Source: an uncultured Acidobacteriota bacterium
GTDB taxonomy: Bacteria > Acidobacteriota > Terriglobia > Terriglobales > Acidobacteriaceae
Direction: 5' to 3'
DNA length: 64,000 nucleotides
NCBI GenBank assembly: GCA_903832055.1
Contig: CAILAC010000016.1
Coordinates: 992,001-1,056,000 of the forward strand
Shown in pieces: positions 19,006 to 26,617 of the stretch. Within the stretch, counting starts at the first letter, position 1. Each line of letters begins with the position of its first letter. The translations under genes were made by a program, and so were the position numbers. A model generated the notes under the pieces. It worked only from the letters and a program-made list of their open reading frames with translations, did no database searches and was not told the origin of the DNA.

Positions 19006-19974
19006 CTATCGATCCACCAGCACCTGATAGTGCGCATAGTTCGCGCCCTTCACCACCACCGCGCCAAACTTCACCGCCACATACTGCTGTGCCAGCGAAT
19101 TCGGACGTCCCAGCTCAAAGATCCGCGGTGTCGGATCGCCCAGCCAGTGGTACTCAATCAGGTCCTCGGTCACAATGTAGGCCGGCAGCACCGCAGTCCC
19201 CGAGCCCGGAGTTCCCGTGTAACTCAAACTCCAGTCCGGAATCAGCGGCAGATCACCCGCCTGCGTCGAAAGCATCTTCACCCGCACGCCGCCCGTGATC
19301 GACTCCGTGTTCAACACCACGTTGAACTCCGACTTCATCTCCCGGTCAATCAGGTCCAGCAGCACCGGATTGGCGTAAATCGCCGATGGCCTCACCTGGT
19401 AGCCGTTGTTGGCCACCATCTGCGCCACCGCCGACTTCAGCCCATCCACAATCGATGCCGTCGTGCCAATCGTTGTCGTCTGGCCACCCGCAGCAATCTG
19501 ACCCGCCACGCCAAAATACTGCGTGGTCGTGGGAGCACTCAAACTCGTGTCGTTGCCATTCCACAACGCCACATCATGCTCCACCATCAGCCCACTCACC
19601 GTGTCTGCCAGATCCTTCGCCTGCAGGTAAGCAAACTGCTGCTGCTGCTGGCCCAGCTCCACATCAAACAGGTTGTAGTTGATCTGCGAAACCAGCGCCT
19701 TCAACGGCACACTCCGCTCCACCCGCGTCGGCGAAACCACGGTCGGAACGATGCTCCGCGGATTCACAAACCCTGCCGAACCTGGGTTGGGCAACGCCGT
19801 CTCTTCGAAAAATCGCGAAGGATGGCCCGTTGCCGGTACCTGCTTGATCCGCTGACCAAACGGGCTCGAACGCCGGCAAATATCAAAAATCTCCGTCTGG
19901 TACAACGGAACCTCAATCGCTCCAGGTCCGATATAGTCAGCCGCTGCATGAATGTCCGCAAATCGTACGTCCAT
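19006..19974 (-). CDS. Major capsid protein candidate (HK97-fold type)
   Basis: MDVRFADIHAAADYIGPGAIEVPLYQTEIFDICRRSSPFGQRIKQVPATGHPSRFFEETA..., C-terminal AVKFGAVVVKGANYAHYQVLVDR; follows candidate protease and scaffold. Confidence 0.6.
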   Translation of the reverse strand: MDVRFADIHAAADYIGPGAIEVPLYQTEIFDICRRSSPFGQRIKQVPATGHPSRFFEETALPNPGSAGFVNPRSIVPTVVSPTRVERSVPLKALVSQINYNLFDVELGQQQQQFAYLQAKDLADTVSGLMVEHDVALWNGNDTSLSAPTTTQYFGVAGQIAAGGQTTTIGTTASIVDGLKSAVAQMVANNGYQVRPSAIYANPVLLDLIDREMKSEFNVVLNTESITGGVRVKMLSTQAGDLPLIPDWSLSYTGTPGSGTAVLPAYIVTEDLIEYHWLGDPTPRIFELGRPNSLAQQYVAVKFGAVVVKGANYAHYQVLVDR

Positions 19975-20138
19975 AGTCCTTCTGTTTCCTTCTGCCCATC
20001 CCCCGGGCCAGGTCCAAACTTGCCCCATGTTTCACCACACTGAAAACGAAAAAGGCCCCCGCAGCCATCGCCACAGAAGCCCCTCCATCCCCAATCTCAA
20101 TCAACCAATCTCGCGGGCTGAGCCTTTCGGCTATTCCC

Positions 20139-20177
20139 GGGTGCCCCACATCTCGACTTTGAGATGTGGGTTTCACC
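20139..20177. repeat. Hairpin repeat with stem CCCACATCTC / GAGATGTGGG
   Basis: Perfect 10-bp stem 20145-20154 / 20161-20170, loop GACTTT, flank GGGTGC. Confidence 0.85.
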
Positions 20178-20204
20178 AGCCCCGCGGGCACCGCTGGCCC
20201 CGCT
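20178..20204. repeat. Nonamer repeat, 3 units
   Basis: agccccgcg ggcaccgct ggccccgct. Confidence 0.6.
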
Positions 20205-20206
20205 GT

Positions 20207-20647
20207 TTAGCCCACCGCGCCCACCCGTCGCAGCTGGCTCTTCACCGCAATCCGCTGCTCCAGGCTCAGCCCAACCAGCGCCGCATCCAGCGCCCGCACA
20301 TCCACAACTCCCTCGCCAATCCCATGCTTGGCCAGCATCTCAGCCGTCGCTGAAGGTAAAGTCCGGCGCAGCGGCTGCAAGCTCTTCGGCAACTCTGCCG
20401 CCGTCGCCCCGGCTTCCACCGCAACAGCCGCCCGAGCCTCTGCCAGCTCCCGCTCCACCTCCGCCAGCTTGTGCGCCAGCTCCTCTTCGCGGCGCGAACT
20501 CTCCACCGTCGCCGAAATCCGCTCCACCTCGCCGCTCAAGAAACGTTGCCGCTCCTCAACCACAGCCAGCGTACGCTCCAGCATGCCCGCTGCAGCCTCC
20601 AGCCGCTCCACTAAAGCACGACTCTCCTGCATCTCGCTACCCTCCAT
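20207..20647 (-). CDS. Coiled-coil protein, phage scaffold-like candidate
   Basis: MEGSEMQESRALVERLEAAAGMLERTLAVVEERQRFLSGEVERI...: coiled coil, adjacent to capsid gene. Confidence 0.45.
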   Translation of the reverse strand: MEGSEMQESRALVERLEAAAGMLERTLAVVEERQRFLSGEVERISATVESSRREEELAHKLAEVERELAEARAAVAVEAGATAAELPKSLQPLRRTLPSATAEMLAKHGIGEGVVDVRALDAALVGLSLEQRIAVKSQLRRVGAVG

Positions 20648-20680
20648 CTCTTCCTCCTCTTCCAAAATAAAAAAACTCCG

Positions 20681-20718
20681 GGGTGCCCCACATCTCGAAC
20701 CTGAGATGTGGGATTCCG
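20681..20718. repeat. Hairpin repeat, second copy with CCCACATCTC / GAGATGTGGG stem
   Basis: 20687-20696 pairs with 20703-20712; loop GAACCT. Confidence 0.85.
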
Positions 20719-20758
20719 CCAACCCAAACCAATCCAGAGAAACCACAAACCCCAAGCG

Positions 20759-20801
20759 GCGCCCCACCCTTCGCGCACTTGCGAAAGGTGAGGCACCACA
20801 A
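20759..20801. repeat. Imperfect hairpin repeat GGCGCCCCACCCTTCGC-loop-GCGAAAGGTGAGGCACC
   Basis: Same flank family with a different stem. Confidence 0.6.
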
Positions 20802-20807
20802 TCCCCG

Positions 20808-21356
20808 CTAACTCGCCTTCCCAACCCCGCCAGCTCCGCGAGCCCCGCTCTCCCGCTCTCCGGTCAACCGAAAACTCGTCGCCCGGTATGCCGCCTTCTC
20901 CCGCAACAGGATCGCCGCGCCTGTAAACGTCGCCTTGGTCAGCTTCCATATCTCTGCCCGCATATCTGCCACCTGCGCATCGGCCAGCTCATAGCTCATC
21001 CCCATCGCCTCCGGTGCGCCGGCTCGTATCGCCTCCGTCGCCTCCGGAAAATCCCGGCCATACAAATAGCCCTTCACCAGCAGCCGCCGACCCACCACAT
21101 CCGCCTCGGTAATCAGCCCGATCTTGCGCTTCGCATCGTGCCCATCCCAACCCGGCCGGTAGTCCACCGCCATCCCCAGTAACGAAGGCAATGCCGCCTC
21201 TGCCGCCTCCCTGGTCAGCATCACCCTGTGCCCTCTCGCCCCTGCCGGAGCACGATCGCTGGCCGCATCCACCAGCGTCAAAACCCCCTCGAAGTCCACC
21301 CTGTTCGGGTGTCCCTTCACCGGAGGAAACCTCACCGCCATCGCATCCAATCGCAT
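20808..21356 (-). CDS. Phage prohead protease-like protein
   Basis: VDYRPGWDGHDAKRKIGLITEADVVGRRLLVKGYLYGRDFPEATEAIRAGAPEAMGMSYELADAQV resembles prohead protease H...S pattern; lies between portal and capsid. Confidence 0.5.
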   Translation of the reverse strand: MRLDAMAVRFPPVKGHPNRVDFEGVLTLVDAASDRAPAGARGHRVMLTREAAEAALPSLLGMAVDYRPGWDGHDAKRKIGLITEADVVGRRLLVKGYLYGRDFPEATEAIRAGAPEAMGMSYELADAQVADMRAEIWKLTKATFTGAAILLREKAAYRATSFRLTGERESGARGAGGVGKAS

Positions 21357-21374
21357 TCACTCTCCCCGTCTCTC

Positions 21375-21392
21375 AGCCCCGCTAGCCCCGCT
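21375..21392. repeat. Nonamer repeat, 2 units
   Basis: agccccgct agccccgct. Confidence 0.6.
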
Positions 21393-22674
21393 CCCCCTGC
21401 AACTGCACTTCCCCCGCCGCTCCGATCGGGCCCAATCCCCGCATCGCCCTCACCTCGTTCACCGTGTACACCCCCGCCGCCAGCAACTGTGTCTGAATCG
21501 CCAACTCCGTCGCCTCATCCCGCGCATTCAGGTCATTGAATACAAACTCAAACTCCCGCCACCCAATGCACTTCGAAAACAGATCACGCGTAATATGCTC
21601 CGCAATCAGCTTCGCCAACGGCTCAATCGCCCCGCGAAAAGCCTCGTCCGCCAGCTCCGAAGCCGTCGCCCGGTTCACATCTCCCTCCAACCCCAGCAGC
21701 AGCGGCGGCAGCCCAAACGCATTCGCCACCATGCGAATCAAGAACCGCTGCCACTCCAACCGCAAATCCGCATCCGTACCCTGGGCAAACCGCAGCACCT
21801 CCGGCTTCTGCTCCGTCGAAATCAACGGCACCCGCCCCGTTCCCTCAATCTCGTCCTGCCACCACCGGATCATCCGGTCATGCTGCGCCGGAGTCGCCTC
21901 ATTCAGCCACAACGCGTACTGCACCACAGAATTCGCCGCCAGCTTCCCCGCAAAACGGTGCGCACTCAGAAACTGGTTCACCGTCTCAAACGCCACCTCC
22001 AGCGGCCCCAGTCCAAACGGCGTAAAACTCCGCGGATTCATCCGCACATACATCAACTGGTTATCCCGCAGCTCCACCGCAGCGCCCGGCAACGCCCCCG
22101 CACTCACCTGCTCATACCGCGCCATCTCCGCACTGCCATCCCACCGCGCATTCACCCGGATCGTCGCCCCATCCACCGCCCACATCTGCGCCGGCGCCTC
22201 GGCGTCTCCTGTCGCCTCCATCTCGATTGCCCCATACCCGCCCGTCAGCGCATCCTCAATCACCTGCTCCATCAGCGTTCTGAAACTGTCTGTCGCATTC
22301 GGCTCCTCCAGCGTCCGTCGCAACGCCGCAATCTTCAATCGCGCCTCCGCATTACTGCCCAGGTCCGCCGACACCACGCCCCGCCGTACCCGCACCTGCC
22401 AGTCCATCGCCACAATGCGATCCTTGATCACATTGATCGCCCGGCGCACCAGCGGCGTCTCCGCAAACCGCCGCAAATTCGCCGGTGTTGGCTTCGGCAC
22501 CACCGCGCCCGGCGCACCGCCCCCATAGGGAGTGAGAATCGACGGCAGCGCCAGCGTCCGCCGCTTCGACCAGTCCCCCGCAGCCTCTACTTCCGCCACC
22601 CGGCCCCGGCCCATTCCAGCACCAGCCCGCTTCCATACCGCCCTCATCCGCTCCGCAACACTCACAGTCGCCAT
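21382..22674 (-). CDS. Phage portal protein
   Basis: ETPLVRRAINVIKDRIVAMDWQVRV...MEQVIEDALTGGYGAIEME..., FGLPPLLLGLEGDVNRATASELADEAFRGAIEPLAKLIAEHITRDL: portal signature. Confidence 0.8.
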   Translation of the reverse strand: MATVSVAERMRAVWKRAGAGMGRGRVAEVEAAGDWSKRRTLALPSILTPYGGGAPGAVVPKPTPANLRRFAETPLVRRAINVIKDRIVAMDWQVRVRRGVVSADLGSNAEARLKIAALRRTLEEPNATDSFRTLMEQVIEDALTGGYGAIEMEATGDAEAPAQMWAVDGATIRVNARWDGSAEMARYEQVSAGALPGAAVELRDNQLMYVRMNPRSFTPFGLGPLEVAFETVNQFLSAHRFAGKLAANSVVQYALWLNEATPAQHDRMIRWWQDEIEGTGRVPLISTEQKPEVLRFAQGTDADLRLEWQRFLIRMVANAFGLPPLLLGLEGDVNRATASELADEAFRGAIEPLAKLIAEHITRDLFSKCIGWREFEFVFNDLNARDEATELAIQTQLLAAGVYTVNEVRAMRGLGPIGAAGEVQLQGERG

Positions 22675-22786
22675 CCTCTCCCCCACCCCCATCTCCCGCC
22701 CAAAAACAAAAAAGGCACAGCCAAATCGGCCATGCCCTTCATCACTGCTGAACTTCACCGCAAAATCTCAGCGGAGTGAACCAGTC

Positions 22787-22881
22787 AGCGGTGCTAGCGG
22801 AGCGAGTAAAACCCCTCCCGCGAACGCCACCCCGCCGCCTTTCCCAGCTCCGCTAACTCCGCTAGCACCGCGAGCCCCGCT
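22787..22881. repeat. Inverted pair of nonamer arrays
   Basis: Reverse agcggtgct agcggagcg (22787-22804); forward agctccgct aactccgct agcaccgcg agccccgct (22846-22881). Confidence 0.75.
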
Positions 22882-23797
22882 AAATCCCCATCTCCCGCCG
22901 CGCCGTCTCCGCCACCCGCCCCAGATCCGCCGTCGTCACTACCCGAATCCGATGCTCCTCCATCGTCTCCACCGCAAACCGGTAAGCCGCCACGCGCTCC
23001 GCATCGTCGGCAACCCCAAGGTCCATGCTCCCGACTCCCGGCTCTCCGCCCCTGGTCCCTGATCCCTGAATCCTGATCCCTGATCCCTGTCGTATCGGCT
23101 CCACCACCGCCGTCAACTCCAGCTCCGACCCCTCCACCCGCCGCACCCCAGCCCGCAGCGAAGCCTCAGAAAACGCCAGAATCTTCGCCATCTCCAGCCC
23201 CACTCCCGACGAAGCCTCCAAAGTCACCGCCTGGAACATCCGGATGACGCCCGCCGGCTCAAACTGCGTCCCCACCCGGTACCCGCAATCCAGCCGCAGC
23301 GGATCCCCCACCCGCGTGTACGCTGAAGCCGCAATTCGCTTCCGCAGCAAATCCCAAACCCCGGCCCGCTCAAACTCCCCGCGCATCGCCGCCTGGATTG
23401 CCGCCCGCCCCGCCAGCCGCGAAACCCGCTCCCGCCGCTGCGGCTCCACATACAGCCGCATCAGCTCCTCTACCCCCAACTCCATGCTTTCCACCAGGAA
23501 CGCCTTGGCCCGCGTAATCTGCACGCAATTGGAAAACGAATCCTCCAGCACATGCATCAGGTTCCCGTCCGGCTCGTCGCTGAACCGCTGCCGCAACTCG
23601 CTCTCCAACCCCTCCAGCATCTCCGTATCCGCCTCCGGATCAAGACACCGCACCCGCCGCCAGTCCGCCGTGAACTTCACCTTGGCCACCCGGCCCGCCA
23701 CCTCGCGCAAGATCACCCCCACGTGCACGAACTCATCGCGCACCGGGTCCGGCACATACCGCACCAGAAAAAACTCGCACTCGCGCCGCTCAGACAT
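22880..23797 (-). CDS. DUF3037-like protein
   Basis: MSERRECEFFLVRYVPDPVRDEFVHVGVILRE: DUF3037-like N-terminus; pairs with HipA-like gene immediately upstream. Confidence 0.65.
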   Translation of the reverse strand: MSERRECEFFLVRYVPDPVRDEFVHVGVILREVAGRVAKVKFTADWRRVRCLDPEADTEMLEGLESELRQRFSDEPDGNLMHVLEDSFSNCVQITRAKAFLVESMELGVEELMRLYVEPQRRERVSRLAGRAAIQAAMRGEFERAGVWDLLRKRIAASAYTRVGDPLRLDCGYRVGTQFEPAGVIRMFQAVTLEASSGVGLEMAKILAFSEASLRAGVRRVEGSELELTAVVEPIRQGSGIRIQGSGTRGGEPGVGSMDLGVADDAERVAAYRFAVETMEEHRIRVVTTADLGRVAETARREMGI

Positions 23798-23808
23798 GCA
23801 AACCCTCA

Positions 23809-23834
23809 GTGTGAGAGTGAAGTGTGAGTGTGAA
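23809..23834. repeat. Second locus of the TTCACACTCACAC repeat family
   Basis: gtgtgagagtgaagtgtgagtgtgaa. Confidence 0.7.
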
Positions 23835-23894
23835 CAGCCTGCCCACATTCACACTTCCACACCATCCTACCCCCATCCTCAACCCGTTCCACCT

Positions 23895-24728
23895 CTACTC
23901 TAAAATTCTCCGCCCCATCCCCACCCATTTTGGAAATGGCATCCTGTCCGACCGCGCAAATCCCTCAATCAGCTCCCGGATCCGGCCCCGCCGCTTCAGC
24001 AGCGTCTCCACCAGCCGCTCCAGTTCCCCCAGATCGCCCCCGTCGCCGCCACCGCACCACTCCACGGGAATCTCCTCCGCCGCTGCCCACACCACCGCCG
24101 CGTCCATCGTCTCCAATCGCGTCAGCCACGGCTCAAAGCTCCCCCACCCCGTGACCTCCCGGTACACCGCATTCCGCGGATACACTCCCCGCAGCGGCGC
24201 ATCCTCAAAACGCCACTCCCCGGCATGAAAGCAATACCCCTGGTCAATGAACGAGCAGCTATACCGCGTCTCCCGCGCCTTCCGCGAAAACACCGCCTGC
24301 CGGCCATTTGCATTCCCCGTCCACTTGTCCAGAGCCAGCATCCCGGCAAACTCCGCCAGGTTTCGCGTCTCCACCAGCTGACCCTCCGGCAGATAGTCCA
24401 CCACCTGCCCCGGCATCAGCCCGCCCACATACCGCGCCCCAAACTGCCATCCCGCCCGGCACCGCTCCCGCGTCCGACCCAGGTCCACTTCCAGCTCCGG
24501 CGTATTTTCAATCAGCCAGCGGCTCACTTCCACCACCGCCGTCTGCGGCACCGTCAACCCCGCCGCAGCCGCCAGACGCGTCGCCAGCATCTCGTTCGCC
24601 AGTACCCTCACATGCTGCGGGTTGTTCTGAAACTTCACCACCCACAGGTTCCCATCCGAGCCCAGCATCAGCTGACCCTGCGCACCGCCCCGCATCCGCC
24701 GGATCTGCTGCACCGCCAGCACCGCCAA
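23895..24728 (-). CDS. HipA-like kinase family protein
   Basis: GAQGQLMLGSDGNLWVVKFQNNPQHVRVLANEMLATRLAAAAGLTVPQTAVVEV, LALDKWTGNANGRQAVF, SFIDQGYCF: HipA-like kinase motifs. Confidence 0.7.
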   Translation of the reverse strand: MAVLAVQQIRRMRGGAQGQLMLGSDGNLWVVKFQNNPQHVRVLANEMLATRLAAAAGLTVPQTAVVEVSRWLIENTPELEVDLGRTRERCRAGWQFGARYVGGLMPGQVVDYLPEGQLVETRNLAEFAGMLALDKWTGNANGRQAVFSRKARETRYSCSFIDQGYCFHAGEWRFEDAPLRGVYPRNAVYREVTGWGSFEPWLTRLETMDAAVVWAAAEEIPVEWCGGGDGGDLGELERLVETLLKRRGRIRELIEGFARSDRMPFPKWVGMGRRILE

Positions 24729-24852
24729 AATCAGCTCCCCCAGTCACCTGTTCCCGATCAATGAACGAATTCTACCCGAACCCCCAATAATCATCGGCAA
24801 CCCTCTGAAACTTTCTTTAATCAGCAAATTCGCCGCATTTCACACCCGCCCC

Positions 24853-26448
24853 TCACCCCTGCGTCCGTCCCAGCATCTCCCCCCGCGCCGCCAGCCCAAT
24901 CGCCATCGCCATCACCCGATCATCATGCGCCCCGCTCCGCGCCCCCATGCCGCCGCCCTTCAGCCGCACAAAACTCCGGCACTCCACCAGAAAGCTCCGG
25001 CTCGCAAACAGTTCCGGTGTCTCCACCAGCGCCGCAGACAGGTCCGCCAGCATCCGCGGCCGGCTCACCACCGTCGTGAGAAATCCCTTTTGCCCATCCG
25101 CGCCCAAAAAGATCCCCGCATACCCCGCCTTCTCCAGCAGCCACAACACCCCAGAACCATGATTGTTCCGCTCCACCACCACACTCGCCTCGTTGTACAG
25201 CCGGCAAACCTCCTGCACCGCCTCCACCAGCTCATGTCCGCTCGCATGGCTGGCATACTCCGCGCACTGCCGCCCCGTCTGCAGATCCAGAACTTCCATC
25301 ACCGAACTGTCGCCGTCAGCCCCGCCACCCGCCGGGTCCACCGCCACCAGGTAGCGACGCTCCCGCTGCGGCGGCAACCACACCTTCAAGTTGCCCTGCA
25401 ACGCCCCGCCTGCCGGGCACTCTGTCGGCTCCTCAACCTCCAGCAACCGGCGCTCCACTGCCTGCAACGAAAAATATGGGTCCCCCGAAGCCACAAAACA
25501 CGCCTCCGCCGTCTCCGCATACTCCTGTCGCGCCAACCCCAGCGACTGCGCCCGCACCTGCCGCCGAAACCCCACCTGCCGCAAATCCAAAGCCAGTTGC
25601 AGCCCCAACCCAGGCCGCGTCACCAGCTCCCATTCCTCCTCCGTCAGCGAACCCTCCGCCACCGGCGCCGCCGACCGGTAACCAGGCTCCAGCCACCACG
25701 GAAAGAAATGCTGCACCAGGCCCCGCTCCTCCGCTCCCACCCACTCCTCGTAAAAGCAACCACCCACCCCGTCCGCCGTCGATTCCAGCACCTGCTCCCC
25801 ACCCGGAGCCAGCCCTGCCCGCAACCCCGCCAGCACATCCGCCGCCTGTCCCGAGCTCGTCGAAGCCCACCGCGCCACCTCCGAGCAATGCAGGTTCTGA
25901 AACGTCAGCCCCCGGCCCGCATTCCGGTCCCCCGCGCTCTCCACGCGAAACTCCGAATCAATCGCCGGAAACCCGATCTGCCGCACATTCGCCTTCCCCG
26001 TCTCCAGCGCGCCGGCCTTCAACCCACGTGGCAAATGCTCAACAAATCGGTGCACAATCCGCAAAATCTCCTCCGCCGAATCCTGCGTATGTGCCACAAG
26101 CAGCGTCAGAGTCCCCGGCCGTGTCACCGTCTTCAGCAGCATCCGTCCCGCCACCCACGTCGTCATCCCCATCTGCCGCGCCTTCAGCACAATGTTTCCC
26201 GCGCCCCGTCGCCGCTCATATGTCCGCTGCATCAGGTTCGCCCGCAGCGGATGCAGATGCCCATCCTTCCCCCGCACCTTCAGCAATGTCTCCGCCAGAA
26301 ACTCCCCCACACTCCGCCCACCCAGCGCCTCCAATCCCACCGACGGACCCACCATCATCCGCCCCAGCACCTCCAACTCCTCCCGGTCCATCTCGACCAA
26401 TCCAGGCCCCCGCCCCCTCATCACCCGCCGAACCGCCCCACTCCCCAA
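24853..26448 (-). CDS. Phage terminase large subunit
   Basis: NIVLKARQMGMTTWVA (Walker A-like), LESTADGVGGCFYEEW, YLVAVDPAGGGADGDSSVMEVLDL, GAHDDRVMAMAIG nuclease motifs. Confidence 0.85.
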   Translation of the reverse strand: MGSGAVRRVMRGRGPGLVEMDREELEVLGRMMVGPSVGLEALGGRSVGEFLAETLLKVRGKDGHLHPLRANLMQRTYERRRGAGNIVLKARQMGMTTWVAGRMLLKTVTRPGTLTLLVAHTQDSAEEILRIVHRFVEHLPRGLKAGALETGKANVRQIGFPAIDSEFRVESAGDRNAGRGLTFQNLHCSEVARWASTSSGQAADVLAGLRAGLAPGGEQVLESTADGVGGCFYEEWVGAEERGLVQHFFPWWLEPGYRSAAPVAEGSLTEEEWELVTRPGLGLQLALDLRQVGFRRQVRAQSLGLARQEYAETAEACFVASGDPYFSLQAVERRLLEVEEPTECPAGGALQGNLKVWLPPQRERRYLVAVDPAGGGADGDSSVMEVLDLQTGRQCAEYASHASGHELVEAVQEVCRLYNEASVVVERNNHGSGVLWLLEKAGYAGIFLGADGQKGFLTTVVSRPRMLADLSAALVETPELFASRSFLVECRSFVRLKGGGMGARSGAHDDRVMAMAIGLAARGEMLGRTQG

Positions 26449-26463
26449 ATCTCCACCCCCACC

Positions 26464-26499
26464 AGCTCCGCTAACTCCGCAAGCACCGCTAACTCCGCT
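26464..26499. repeat. Nonamer repeat, 4 units
   Basis: agctccgct aactccgca agcaccgct aactccgct. Confidence 0.85.
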
Positions 26500-26540
26500 A
26501 GTCCCAGTCCCTTGGTCCCTACTCCCTCGTCAGTTTCCCT

Positions 26541-26614
26541 GGGGTCCCCACAAACAGGTCCACCGTTTGTGGGGTGGCTCCGGGGTCCCCGGCGACGGGT
26601 CCATGTCGCTGGGG
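26541..26614. repeat. Tandem pair of GGGGTCCCC-flanked hairpins with different stems
   Basis: CCCCACAAAC (26546-26555) / GTTTGTGGGG (26565-26574); CCCCGGCGAC (26587-26596) / GTCGCTGGGG (26605-26614). Confidence 0.85.
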
Positions 26615-26617
26615 TGT

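Noticed and set aside
13519-26499. Nonamer arrays as CRISPR or attachment sites
   Set aside because: Units are contiguous and degenerate, no spacers; not paired at island boundaries as att sites would be.
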